From: Parvibaculum sp046297875
GTDB taxonomy: Bacteria; Pseudomonadota; Alphaproteobacteria; Parvibaculales; Parvibaculaceae
DNA length: 64,000 nt
Direction: 5' to 3'
Assembly (NCBI RefSeq): GCF_046297875.1
Contig: NZ_JBKBHD010000001.1
Location: 2,418,001 to 2,482,000, forward strand
The notes below the pieces were generated by a model that was not told the DNA's origin, made no database searches, and saw only the letters and a program-made list of their open reading frames with translations. The translations under genes were made by a program, and so were the position numbers. How positions within the stretch are numbered: position 1 is the stretch's first letter; the number at the start of each line of letters is the position of its first letter. Positions 6,780-15,353 of the stretch are shown here, piece by piece.

Positions 6780-8105
6780 ATGACGGATGTTTGGTCGAAC
6801 TGGTCCGGTTGGGTCAAGGCGTGGCCGCAGAATTTGGCGGCGCCATCGAACGAGGAAGAAGTGGCCGAGGTCATCAAGACCGCGCCCGCGCCCATTCGCG
6901 TTGCCGGGCGGGGTCATTCATTCACGCCGCTGGTGGAGAGCAACGGTACACTGATGACGCTCTGGGGCCTTGCAGGCGTGATCGACCATGACGAGGCGAA
7001 CGAGACGGCGCGCATCAAGGCGGGGACGACGATCCGCGATCTCGGGCCGGAGCTTTTCGAGCGCGGACTTGCGCTCGTCAATCAGGGCGATATCGACAGG
7101 CAGGCGCTGGCGGGAGCCGTCGGCACGGGCACACATGGCACGGGCGGAACGCTCGGCTCGCTATCCTCCGCCGTGACAGGCTTCCGGCTCGTAACGGCGA
7201 GCGGCGAGATTCTGGCCTGCAATGCGAACGAGAATGCGGATGTGTTCGATGCTGGCCGCGTGAGCTTCGGCAGTCTTGGTGTAATGACGGAAATCACCAT
7301 GAAGTGCCGGCCGATCTATGCGCTGGAAGAAGATGGCGGCCGCATGCCGATCGAGGAGGCTTTGCGGCGCGCCGAAGAGCTGCGCGACGCGAACCGGCAT
7401 TTCGAGTTCTTCTGGTTTCCCTTCGCGAAGGAGGCGCTGGTTAAATTCCTGCGCGAGACAGATGTCGAGCCGAAGCCGCGGCGGCGGATGCCGGACGGCG
7501 AATTGGCGCGCTCGGACAAGATCATGATGCGGGCCTGCGATCTTTCGCGCGCGCTGCCTTTTCTGCGTGGGCCGCTGCAACGCTTTCTCACATCGGCGAG
7601 CGGATCGCGCTATGCGGCGGGCGCAAAGGAAGATGGAGCCGAGTTTCAGAAGAAAGTGCGCTGGTCGCATGATGCATTCCCGAGCGACCGCAATGTGCGC
7701 TTCAACGAGATGGAATATGCGGTGCCGGCCGACAGAGGCCCGGACTGCATTCGCGAAGTCGGCGAGCATACGCGCAAATGCGGCGTGAATTTCCTGTTTC
7801 CGCTCGAGTTTCGGTATGTAGCGGCGGACGATGCCTGGCTGAGCCCGTTCTACAAGCGGGACAGCGTGACGATCTCCGTGCACCAGTATCACAAGCAGCC
7901 TTACGAGGATCTGTTTGCCGGTGTGGAGGCCATCTTCCGCAAGTATGAAGGCCGCCCCCATTGGGGCAAGCTGCACACGCTGGGTGCGCGCGAATTCGCC
8001 ACGCTCTATCCGAAGTGGGATGAATTCTGTGCCTTGCGGCGCAAGCTCGATCCTTCGGGCAAGTTCCTCAATGCGCATCTGAAGCGGATTTTCGGAGAGG
8101 TTTAG
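6780..8105 (+). CDS. ALO-type FAD-linked oxidase (VAO family)
   Basis: A 441-residue flavoprotein. The N-terminal FAD-binding domain (about 15-180) shows PIRVAGRGHSFTPL, whose histidine matches the covalent flavin attachment site in aldonolactone oxidases, and VGTGTHGTGGTLGSLSS. The C-terminal half fits the D-arabinono-1,4-lactone oxidase domain and ends with DPSGKFLNAHLKRIF. Members oxidise sugar lactones or alditols with O2 or another acceptor; the substrate here is unknown. GGAGG six bases before the ATG fixes the start. Its last four bases overlap the convergent biotinyl-protein gene. Confidence 0.87.
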   Translation: MTDVWSNWSGWVKAWPQNLAAPSNEEEVAEVIKTAPAPIRVAGRGHSFTPLVESNGTLMTLWGLAGVIDHDEANETARIKAGTTIRDLGPELFERGLALVNQGDIDRQALAGAVGTGTHGTGGTLGSLSSAVTGFRLVTASGEILACNANENADVFDAGRVSFGSLGVMTEITMKCRPIYALEEDGGRMPIEEALRRAEELRDANRHFEFFWFPFAKEALVKFLRETDVEPKPRRRMPDGELARSDKIMMRACDLSRALPFLRGPLQRFLTSASGSRYAAGAKEDGAEFQKKVRWSHDAFPSDRNVRFNEMEYAVPADRGPDCIREVGEHTRKCGVNFLFPLEFRYVAADDAWLSPFYKRDSVTISVHQYHKQPYEDLFAGVEAIFRKYEGRPHWGKLHTLGAREFATLYPKWDEFCALRRKLDPSGKFLNAHLKRIFGEV

Positions 8106-8323
8106 GTGCGCTCCACGATGGCGATAGCCTGACCTTCGGCGACGGCATCTTCTTCCGCGACGAGAATCTCAACGAGCACGCAGTCGAAGGGAGCTGCGAC
8201 GGGAATTTCCATTTTCATGGATTCGAGAATGAGGATCGGATCGTCCTCGTCAATCCGGTCGCCGGGACGCGCCTCTATCTTCCAGACCTTGCCGGTGATC
8301 TCGCTTTTCACTTCGCGGGTCAT
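8102..8323 (-). CDS. Single-domain biotinyl/lipoyl carrier protein
   Basis: A 73-residue protein that is just one biotinyl domain. The biotinylation motif ESMKMEI lies at about residues 34-40, with the lysine as acceptor, flanked by the usual hammerhead strands (KVWKIEARPGDRI and AEEDAVAEGQAIAIV). It would carry carboxybiotin between a biotin carboxylase and a carboxyltransferase. Neither partner is in this window. GGAG eight bases upstream supports the ATG at 8323. It is downstream of metC on the same strand (20-bp gap), so the two may be cotranscribed. Confidence 0.88.
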   Translation of the reverse strand: MTREVKSEITGKVWKIEARPGDRIDEDDPILILESMKMEIPVAAPFDCVLVEILVAEEDAVAEGQAIAIVERT

Positions 8324-8343
8324 CAATTCTCCGTTTCTTTTCG

Positions 8344-9504
8344 TCAGGCAGCGGCGCCGAGGCGCGCGAAGCCGGCTTCGAGATCGGCTTTGAGGTCTTC
8401 GATGTCTTCAAGTCCGGCATGAAGGCGGAGGATCTGGCCTTCCGCCTTCCATTCCGTCGCCGTGCGCATCTTCTTCGGATATTGCGGGATGATGAGGCTT
8501 TCAAAGCCGCCCCAGGAATAACCCATGCCGAAATATTCAAGACCATCGAGCATGGCGGCAAGCGCCTTTTCGGACGTGGGCTTCAGCTCGATGGAGAAGA
8601 GGCCGCTTGCGCCGGTGAAGTCGCGTTTCCAGATTGCATGATCCGGGTGATCTGCGCGCGCGGGATGAATGACGCGGGCCACTTCCGGGCGCTTGCTCAA
8701 CCATTCGGCAAGGGCGATGCCCGTCTGCATGTGGCGTTCGAGGCGGACAGAAAGCGTGCGGATGCCGCGCAGCACGAGATAGACGTCATCGGGTGCTGCG
8801 CATTGGCCGATATTGCCGTGGGTTTCGAGCGTTTTCTTCCAGGCGTCTTCGGTTGCCGTGATCGAGCCCATCATCACGTCGGAATGGCCACAGAGATATT
8901 TGGTAACGGCCTGGATCGAAACATCGACGCCGTGCTCGAAAGGCTTGAAATAGAGCGGTGAGGCCCAGGTGTTGTCGAGGAGCAGCGTTGCGCCCGTCTT
9001 GTGCGTCGCATCGGCGATGGCGGGAATATCCTGCACCTCGAAGGTGACGGAGCCGGGCGACTCCGTGAAGACGACGGCGGTATTCTCGCGCAGGATGGAC
9101 GAGATACCGGCGCCGATGCGCGGATCGTAATATTCGACGTCGACGCCGTAGCGCCTCAGCACATTGTTGCAGAAGGTGCGTGTCGGCTCGTAGGCGCTGT
9201 CGGTCATCAGCAGATGGTCGCCCGCCTTGAGATGCGCGAGAAGCGCCGTGGTGACGGCGGAGAGCCCGGAGGAGGTAACGAGAGCGCGATAGCCGCCTTC
9301 GAGTTCGGCGATCGCATCCTGCAGCGCGAAGGTGGTGGGCGTGCCGCGGCGGCCATAGGTGACGGGCTGGGCGCGTGTCTTCACCGCTTCGAGCGTCGGG
9401 TAGATTACGGTGGAGGCGTGATAGACTGGGGGATTGACGATGCCGAAATTCGCTTCCGGGTCGCGGCCTGCCGTGATGACCGTCGTATCCTGCTTCTTCT
9501 TCAT
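8344..9504 (-). CDS. metC: Cystathionine beta-lyase
   Basis: A 386-residue PLP enzyme of the Cys/Met metabolism family. It cleaves cystathionine to homocysteine, pyruvate and ammonia in methionine synthesis. The PLP lysine is K202 in AVTKYLCGHSDV, preceded by the cofactor-binding LLLDNTWASP (about 174-183) and the SSGLSAVTTALLAHL region. Length and C-terminal motifs (LRLHAGLEDIEDLKADLE) match MetC rather than cystathionine gamma-synthase, though family boundaries are soft. It is divergent from the aap transporter genes and followed by the small biotinyl protein. Confidence 0.9.
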   Translation of the reverse strand: MKKKQDTTVITAGRDPEANFGIVNPPVYHASTVIYPTLEAVKTRAQPVTYGRRGTPTTFALQDAIAELEGGYRALVTSSGLSAVTTALLAHLKAGDHLLMTDSAYEPTRTFCNNVLRRYGVDVEYYDPRIGAGISSILRENTAVVFTESPGSVTFEVQDIPAIADATHKTGATLLLDNTWASPLYFKPFEHGVDVSIQAVTKYLCGHSDVMMGSITATEDAWKKTLETHGNIGQCAAPDDVYLVLRGIRTLSVRLERHMQTGIALAEWLSKRPEVARVIHPARADHPDHAIWKRDFTGASGLFSIELKPTSEKALAAMLDGLEYFGMGYSWGGFESLIIPQYPKKMRTATEWKAEGQILRLHAGLEDIEDLKADLEAGFARLGAAA

Positions 9505-9703
9505 TCTCTCGATCCCCTTGCGGCCCGGCCGGTGCGCACGGCCTGTTCACCTGAGGCGCATTTAACGGTAAAACGGCGCGCAATGTAAAATTCCTCCGAA
9601 ATTACCCGATAGCGGCCAAGGGTTTGCCTGACGGGCGCTGGCGGGTAGTCTCGGGAGATTCGAAACCGGCGCATTGCCGTCCTCGTCCTTCAAAGGGAGC
9701 CCC

Positions 9704-10810
9704 ATGAAGAATCCCGTGGTCGCGCTCATCTTGGGCATCCTGATCGGTGTCGGCGGCCTTTACTTCTTCCTGCCCTATGACCCGCTGGCACACGGCGAGC
9801 GGCAGGCCGCGGCAAGTGCAACGCTGCAGGCAGAGGAAGATGGCGAGCGGATGGCCGCCGGCGACACGCTGCGGCGGGTCAGGCAGCGCGGTTTCATCCA
9901 GTGTGGCGTGAGCCAGGGGCTGCCCGGCTTTTCCAGTCCCGATGAGCGCGGGCGCTGGTCTGGCATCGATGCGGATTTTTGCCGCGCGCTTGCGGCGGCC
10001 GTTTTCGGCAATGCGGAGCAGGTTCGCTTCCGGCCGCTTTCGGCTAAGGACCGTTTCACGGCGCTGCAATCCGGCGAGATCGATATTCTGTCTCGCAACA
10101 CGACATGGACGATGTCGCGCGATACGCAGCTTGGCTTCAATTTTGTTGGCGTTACCTATTACGATGGCCAGTCCTTCATGGTGCGGAAGGCGGCCGGCAT
10201 CAAGACGACAGCGGATCTGGCAGGCGCGACCATCTGCACCGAAACGGGTACGACGACGGAACTCAACCTCGCCGACTACTTCCGCAGCAGAGGCCTTAGC
10301 TACCGGGTGCTGTCCTTCGAGAAGAACGACGAGGCGATCGTCGCCTATGATCGCGGCCGGTGCGATGCCTATACGACAGACGCATCTGGCCTTTATGCGA
10401 CGCGACTGAAGCTCGCCAATCCGGATGCGAACATGATCCTGTCCGAGATCATTTCGAAGGAGCCGCTCGGCCCCGCCGTGCGTCAGGGCGACCCGCAATG
10501 GGAGAATATTGCGCGCTGGACGCTCAATGTGCTGCTCGAATCGGAAGAGCTTGGTATCACCTCCGAGAATGTCGAAGAGAAGCTCGAAAGCGACAATCCG
10601 CGCGTGCGGCGCGTCCTCGGGCGCGAAGGCGCCTATGGCTCGACGCTCGGGCTCGGCAATGACTGGGCGGCGAATGCGATCCGCGCCGTCGGGAACTACG
10701 GCGAAATGTTCGAGCGCAATGTCGGCAAGAACACGCCGCTTGGCATCGAGCGGGGGTTGAATGCGCAATGGACGGAGGGCGGTCTGCAATATGCTCCGCC
10801 TGTACGATAG
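9704..10810 (+). CDS. aapJ: General L-amino-acid ABC transporter, substrate-binding protein
   Basis: A 368-residue periplasmic binding protein (SBP family 3). The N terminus is a membrane signal (VVALILGILIGVGGLYFF, about 4-21). The binding domain starts at DTLRRVRQRGFIQCGVSQGL and includes GFSSPDERGRWSGIDADFCR and SAKDRFTALQSGEIDILSRN, hallmarks of AapJ/BztA. It captures amino acids for the AapQMP translocator. AAAGGGAG sits before the ATG at 9704. It is the first gene of aapJQMP. Confidence 0.92.
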   Translation: MKNPVVALILGILIGVGGLYFFLPYDPLAHGERQAAASATLQAEEDGERMAAGDTLRRVRQRGFIQCGVSQGLPGFSSPDERGRWSGIDADFCRALAAAVFGNAEQVRFRPLSAKDRFTALQSGEIDILSRNTTWTMSRDTQLGFNFVGVTYYDGQSFMVRKAAGIKTTADLAGATICTETGTTTELNLADYFRSRGLSYRVLSFEKNDEAIVAYDRGRCDAYTTDASGLYATRLKLANPDANMILSEIISKEPLGPAVRQGDPQWENIARWTLNVLLESEELGITSENVEEKLESDNPRVRRVLGREGAYGSTLGLGNDWAANAIRAVGNYGEMFERNVGKNTPLGIERGLNAQWTEGGLQYAPPVR

Positions 10811-10813
10811 ACC

Positions 10814-12016
10814 ATGAGCATGGGGGCAGAGCGGAACAGGCGGCGCGGGCGGGGGGGCAAGGTGCCCCTTGGCTGGAACAATCCGAGTGTGCGCTCATTT
10901 GCCTATCAGGCAGCGGTGCTGGGCGCCGTTGTCTCTCTTGTCTGGTTCTTTGCGACGACGGCGCGGGAAAATCTTTCGCGTTTGAATATTTCGTCCGGCT
11001 TCGGCTTTCTCGACACGACAGCGGGCTTCGGCATCATCCAGACGCTTATCCCTTATACCGAGCAATCGAGCTATGGGTGCGCCTTTCTCGTCGGTCTGCT
11101 CAATACACTTGTTGTGGCGGCAATCGGCATTGTGCTTTCGGTGATGCTTGGTTTTTTCATCGGCGTGATGCGGCTGTCGCGGAACTGGCTCGTTGCGACG
11201 ATTGCGGCGGGTTATGTCGAAGTGATGCGGAATGTTCCGCTGCTGCTGCATCTCTTCTTCTGGTATTTCGCCGTTCTGAGGCCGCTGCCCGGCCCCGCGG
11301 AAAGCATCGAGCCGTTGCCCGGCGTGTTCCTCAACAATCGCGGGCTCATTTTGCCGGAGCCGATTTTTGGCTCGGCGGCGAATTTGTTTTTTATCGCGAT
11401 TGCCGTGGCGCTGGTTGCGGGCTTCTTTCTCATTCGATGGTCGCGTAAGCGGCAGGCCGCGACAGGGCAGCTGTTTCCGGCATGGCGGACGTCGCTTGCG
11501 CTCCTCATAGTTCTGCCGGGGTTCGCCTGGCTTGCCGCCGGCGCGCCCTTCGAGCTTGAGTTCGCGGAACATGCGGGCTTCGACTTCGATGGCGGGATGC
11601 GGCTGCTGCCGGAATTCGTGGCTCTGGTACTCGGACTCACGCTCTATACGGCGGGCTTCATCGCAGAAATCGTGCGGGCGGGTATCCAGTCAGTCAGCAA
11701 GGGGCAGCGGGAAGCGGCGGCGGCACTTGGACTGAAAGACAGCACGACGCTCCGCCTCGTCGTCATTCCGCAGGCGCTCAGGCTTATCATTCCGCCGCTG
11801 ACGAGCCAGATTCTCAATCTCACGAAGAACTCTTCGCTTGCAGTTGCCATTGCCTATCCCGATCTCGTGGCGGTGTTCGCGGGCACGGTGCTGAACCAGA
11901 CGGGCCAGGCGATCGAGGTCATCGCGCTCACCATGGCGGTCTATCTCACTCTCAGCCTCGTCACTTCGCTGCTGATGAACTGGTACAATGCGCGCATCGC
12001 GCTGAAGGAGCGATGA
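10814..12016 (+). CDS. aapQ: General L-amino-acid ABC transporter, permease AapQ
   Basis: A 400-residue inner-membrane permease with about eight helices. The EAA-type loop GIQSVSKGQREAAAALGLKD lies near residues 294-313 and contacts the ATPase. The N-terminal VPLGWNNPSVRSFAYQ and the periplasmic insert after FWYFAVLRPLPGP are typical of AapQ/BztB. It pairs with AapM. The start is three bases after the aapJ stop, indicating translational coupling. Confidence 0.92.
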   Translation: MSMGAERNRRRGRGGKVPLGWNNPSVRSFAYQAAVLGAVVSLVWFFATTARENLSRLNISSGFGFLDTTAGFGIIQTLIPYTEQSSYGCAFLVGLLNTLVVAAIGIVLSVMLGFFIGVMRLSRNWLVATIAAGYVEVMRNVPLLLHLFFWYFAVLRPLPGPAESIEPLPGVFLNNRGLILPEPIFGSAANLFFIAIAVALVAGFFLIRWSRKRQAATGQLFPAWRTSLALLIVLPGFAWLAAGAPFELEFAEHAGFDFDGGMRLLPEFVALVLGLTLYTAGFIAEIVRAGIQSVSKGQREAAAALGLKDSTTLRLVVIPQALRLIIPPLTSQILNLTKNSSLAVAIAYPDLVAVFAGTVLNQTGQAIEVIALTMAVYLTLSLVTSLLMNWYNARIALKER

Positions 12017-12019
12017 CGC

Positions 12020-13129
12020 ATGGCGATGAACGACATCACCGCGCGCATTGCGCCACGCAGCAAGAGCCTGAGTCCACTCGTATGGGCACAACGCAATCTC
12101 TTTTCGGGCACCGGTAATACGATCCTTACCCTTGCCTCGGCCTATCTGTTGTGGCTGACGGTGCCGCCGGTTCTCGACTTCACGATTTTCAGTGCTGTGT
12201 GGACGGGCGCGACGCGCGAGGCCTGTCTCGCGCCCGGTGCGGGCATGTGCTGGCCCTTCATCTGGGCGAATATCGACCAGTTCATCTATGGCCGTTATCC
12301 GCCGGAGGAAATCTGGCGCGTCAATCTGACATTTGCGCTTGGTGTCGCTGTTATCCTGCCGATGCTCATTCCGGGGCTGCCGGCGCGCCGGCTTAATCTC
12401 GTGCTACTGCTCGTTGTCTTTCCGCTTGTGGCGATCGTGCTTCTGGCAGGCGACAGACCGGGCCTTCCGCCTGTGCCTACCAGCGAATGGGGCGGGCTCC
12501 TCGTTACTCTTGTCGTGGCGATCACCGGCATCGTCGCATCGCTGCCGCTCGGTGTGCTGCTCGCGCTTGGCCGGCGGTCGGATATGCCTGCGATAAGGAT
12601 GCTCTGCATCATCTTCATCGAATTCTGGCGCGGTGTGCCGCTCATCACCGTATTGTTCATGGCAAGCGTTATGCTGCCTCTTTTCCTGCCGGAAGGCATG
12701 AACCCGGACAATCTGCTACGCTGTCTCGTGGGCGTGGCGCTTTTCTCATCGGCCTATATGGCGGAAGTGGTGCGCGGCGGGTTGCAGGCGATCCCCGCCG
12801 GGCAATATGAGGCGGCCCGCGCTCTCGGCCTCACCTATTGGCAGGCGATGGGGCAAGTGGTGCTGCCGCAGGCGCTACGCCACGTGATCCCAGGCATCGT
12901 CAACACCTTCATCGGTCTCTTCAAGGATACGACGCTGGTGCTGATCGTCGGTATTTTCGATCTGCTCGGTCAGGTGCGGGCGCAGCTTGCCGATCCGAAC
13001 TGGACGATTCCGCAAGGCGCGCTGACGGGCTACATCTTCGCGGCACTCGTGTTCTGGGTGTTCTGCTTCGGCATGTCGCAATATTCGAACTTCATGGAAC
13101 GGCGCCTTGATACGACGCGCGAGCGCTAG
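12020..13129 (+). CDS. aapM: General L-amino-acid ABC transporter, permease AapM
   Basis: A 369-residue inner-membrane permease. The EAA loop GGLQAIPAGQYEAARALGLT is near residues 254-273, and the C-terminal half shows the FIEFWRGVPLITVLF and FKDTTLVLIVGIFDLLG motifs of polar amino-acid permeases. It forms a heterodimeric channel with AapQ. The gene starts three bases after aapQ. Confidence 0.92.
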   Translation: MAMNDITARIAPRSKSLSPLVWAQRNLFSGTGNTILTLASAYLLWLTVPPVLDFTIFSAVWTGATREACLAPGAGMCWPFIWANIDQFIYGRYPPEEIWRVNLTFALGVAVILPMLIPGLPARRLNLVLLLVVFPLVAIVLLAGDRPGLPPVPTSEWGGLLVTLVVAITGIVASLPLGVLLALGRRSDMPAIRMLCIIFIEFWRGVPLITVLFMASVMLPLFLPEGMNPDNLLRCLVGVALFSSAYMAEVVRGGLQAIPAGQYEAARALGLTYWQAMGQVVLPQALRHVIPGIVNTFIGLFKDTTLVLIVGIFDLLGQVRAQLADPNWTIPQGALTGYIFAALVFWVFCFGMSQYSNFMERRLDTTRER

Positions 13130-13138
13130 GAGAAAACC

Positions 13139-13912
13139 ATGTCAGACGGCAACGGGAAACGCCTCAAGGTCTCGGACAAGGTGATGATCGAGATGAAAGG
13201 CGTAAACAAATGGTTCGGCGATTTTCATGTGCTGAAAGATGTCGACCTGACGGTGAACGAGGGTGAGCGTATTGTGATTGCCGGGCCGTCCGGCTCAGGC
13301 AAATCGACGCTCATCCGCTGCATAAATCATCTAGAGCCGCATGAAGAGGGAAGCATCGTCATTGACGGTGTGGAGTTGACGGAAGACCTCAAGCGCATCG
13401 ACGAGGTGCGCCGCGAAGTTGGGATGGTGTTCCAGCAGTTCAATCTGTTTCCGCATATGACGGTACTGGAAAACTGCACGCTGGCACCGCTCTGGGTGCG
13501 CAAGATGCCGGAAAAGGCCGCGCGCGACCTTGCGATGAAATTTCTGGAGCGAGTGCGCATTCCCGAGCAGGCGGAAAAATTTCCTGGTCAGCTGTCAGGA
13601 GGGCAGCAGCAGCGCGTTGCCATTGCACGTGCACTCTGCATGAACCCGAAAGTGATGCTGTTCGATGAGCCGACCTCCGCGCTCGATCCCGAGATGATCA
13701 AGGAAGTGCTGGACGTCATGGTGGAGCTTGCCGAAGACGGCATGACCATGCTCTGCGTGACGCATGAAATGGGCTTTGCGCGAGAGGTTGCGAACCGCGT
13801 CGTATTCATGGACGAGGGACGAATTGTCGAGCAGGCGCCGCCTGCGGAATTCTTCAGCGCGCCGAAGAATGCGCGGACGAAGGAATTTCTGGCGCAGATA
13901 CTGGCGCATTAG
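13139..13912 (+). CDS. aapP: General L-amino-acid ABC transporter, ATPase
   Basis: A 257-residue ABC ATPase. Walker A GPSGSGKST (about 50-58), Q-loop VFQQFNLFPHM, signature LSGGQQQRVAIARAL, Walker B VMLFDEPTSALDPE and the H-switch VTHEMGFAREV are all intact. It powers amino-acid uptake through AapQM. AGGAGA precedes the ATG, nine bases after aapM. It ends 13 bases from the convergent GNAT gene. Confidence 0.95.
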   Translation: MSDGNGKRLKVSDKVMIEMKGVNKWFGDFHVLKDVDLTVNEGERIVIAGPSGSGKSTLIRCINHLEPHEEGSIVIDGVELTEDLKRIDEVRREVGMVFQQFNLFPHMTVLENCTLAPLWVRKMPEKAARDLAMKFLERVRIPEQAEKFPGQLSGGQQQRVAIARALCMNPKVMLFDEPTSALDPEMIKEVLDVMVELAEDGMTMLCVTHEMGFAREVANRVVFMDEGRIVEQAPPAEFFSAPKNARTKEFLAQILAH

Positions 13913-13925
13913 CGACGCAAGGAAC

Positions 13926-14444
13926 TCAGTCCACCTCTTCCAGTTCCACTTCTTCCTGGGCATAGGGCGTGAAGCCCATGCGCTGATAGAGGGGGAGGGC
14001 GCGAGGATGGTCCAGCGTACAGGTCTGGATGATGAGGCGCTCGGGGCCATGCGCCCAAGCGGTGAGGATAGCCTCCCGCAGGATGAAGCTGCCGATGCCG
14101 GAGCCGATATGTTCCGGCATGAGACCCAGAAACGAGATTTCGGCGCGCGGCATCGAACGGAAGTCCAGTTCGAAATATCCGGCGGGAACGCCGCCACAAT
14201 AGAGCACATAGATCGCGACTTCGGGGTGATGGATGATGTCGGAGAGAGCCTCGTTGGAAAGACGCTTGCGGTTCACCCATACATAGTCGCGGCCGACCGA
14301 ATCGTAGAGATAGCGATAGAAATGGACCGGCGGGTTCTCGGCGCGCATCAACGCATATTTGCCGAGCGGGCGCGGGCAAGGAGGCAGGCGCGGCTCTGAC
14401 AGCATTTCGAGATGGGTGACGACTGTCTTGTGCTTCTTGCCCAT
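13926..14444 (-). CDS. GNAT-family N-acetyltransferase
   Basis: A 172-residue GNAT-fold protein. The acetyl-CoA binding region reads EISFLGLMPEHIGSGIGSFI (about 100-119), where HIGSGIG matches the Q/RxxGxG/A pyrophosphate loop, and the C-terminal HPRALPLYQRMGFTPYAQEE is typical. The substrate is unknown. It is the last gene of a minus-strand run cysK-sseA-GNAT; a 12-bp tandem repeat lies just upstream. The open frame extends 29 residues further upstream through that repeat, but homologous GNAT proteins begin near my start. Confidence 0.8.
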   Translation of the reverse strand: MGKKHKTVVTHLEMLSEPRLPPCPRPLGKYALMRAENPPVHFYRYLYDSVGRDYVWVNRKRLSNEALSDIIHHPEVAIYVLYCGGVPAGYFELDFRSMPRAEISFLGLMPEHIGSGIGSFILREAILTAWAHGPERLIIQTCTLDHPRALPLYQRMGFTPYAQEEVELEEVD

Positions 14445-14462
14445 GCCGATATTCGCGATTCT

Positions 14463-14498
14463 CAGGTCTCTTTTCAGGTCTCTTTTCAAGTCTCTGCG
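14463..14498. repeat. 12-bp direct tandem repeat (two perfect units plus a degenerate third)
   Basis: The unit CAGGTCTCTTTT occurs at 14463-14474 and 14475-14486, followed by the diverged CAAGTCTCTGCG at 14487-14498. It spans the 3' end of sseA (stop at 14486-14488) and the leader of the GNAT gene. A change in copy number would alter the sseA-GNAT spacing by 12 bases without shifting frame. Confidence 0.8.
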
Positions 14499-15331
14499 GG
14501 AAGCTCCGGGGTAGCGCCCCATTCGGCCCATGACCCATCATAGACCGGGACGTGGGGATTGCCGAGAACGGCGAGGCCCAAGGCGAGGATGGATGCGGTG
14601 ACGCCCGAGCCGCAAGTTGTGACGACGGGGCGGGCCAAGTCGGTGCCGGCCTTCTCGAACAGGGCCTTCAAATCATCCCGCTTTTTCATGGTGCCGTCGG
14701 CGGCGACAAGCTCTCCGGCGGGCAGGTTGAAGCTGCCGGGAATATGGCCGCCGCGAAGGCCTGCGCGCGGCTCCGGCTCCGTGCCTGCGAAGCGCCCGGC
14801 GCTGCGTGCATCGAGGACCTGTTCGGCGCAGGTGTCGATGTTCCGGAGCATGGCGTCGCGGTCGCGGATGAGGCCGGCGTTGCGGCGGGCGGTGAAGTGG
14901 CGCGCCGAATGACGGGGCGTGCGATCATCCACGGGGCGGCCCTCCGCTTTCCATTTTTTCATGCCGCCATCGAGTACCACGACATCCTCATGGCCCATGA
15001 CGCGGAACATCCACCATACGCGGGCGGCGCTGAAGAGCCCCGCGCCGTCATAAACGACAATACGATTGCCATCGCCAAGGCCCATGGCGCGGACACGGGA
15101 GGAGAATTTCTCCGGGCTCGGCAGCATGTGCGGGTATGGGCTGTCGAGATCGCAGATCTCGTCAATGTCGAAGAAGACGGCGCCGGGAATATGCGCAGCC
15201 GTGTATTCCGCCTTCGCATCACGCTGCATCTGCGGCAGATACCAGGAGGCGTCGACGATGCTTATGTCAGGCGCATCGAGATGCGCGGCCAGCCATTCGG
15301 TTGTTACGAGCGGGGAGGTCGGCTGCGGCAT
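14486..15331 (-). CDS. sseA: 3-mercaptopyruvate sulfurtransferase
   Basis: A 281-residue protein with two rhodanese domains. The catalytic loop is VTTCGSGVTASI with Cys240; the CGSGVT loop distinguishes mercaptopyruvate sulfurtransferases from thiosulfate rhodaneses (CRxGxx[R/T]). The N-terminal domain includes AAHIPGAVFFDIDEICD and VYDGAGLFSAARVWWMF. It moves sulfur from 3-mercaptopyruvate to cyanide or thiol acceptors. AAGGACGAGG precedes the ATG. It follows cysK by 22 bases on the same strand, linking cysteine synthesis and cysteine-sulfur use. Confidence 0.92.
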   Translation of the reverse strand: MPQPTSPLVTTEWLAAHLDAPDISIVDASWYLPQMQRDAKAEYTAAHIPGAVFFDIDEICDLDSPYPHMLPSPEKFSSRVRAMGLGDGNRIVVYDGAGLFSAARVWWMFRVMGHEDVVVLDGGMKKWKAEGRPVDDRTPRHSARHFTARRNAGLIRDRDAMLRNIDTCAEQVLDARSAGRFAGTEPEPRAGLRGGHIPGSFNLPAGELVAADGTMKKRDDLKALFEKAGTDLARPVVTTCGSGVTASILALGLAVLGNPHVPVYDGSWAEWGATPELPAET

Positions 15332-15353
15332 CTATCCTCGTCCTTGCCTTTCA

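Noticed and set aside
9505..9600. Possible S-adenosylmethionine riboswitch in the metC leader
   Set aside because: The leader contains a GC stem (GGCC...GGCC), but I could not match the conserved core of SAM-II or SAM/SAH riboswitches common in Alphaproteobacteria. A covariance-model search would decide.
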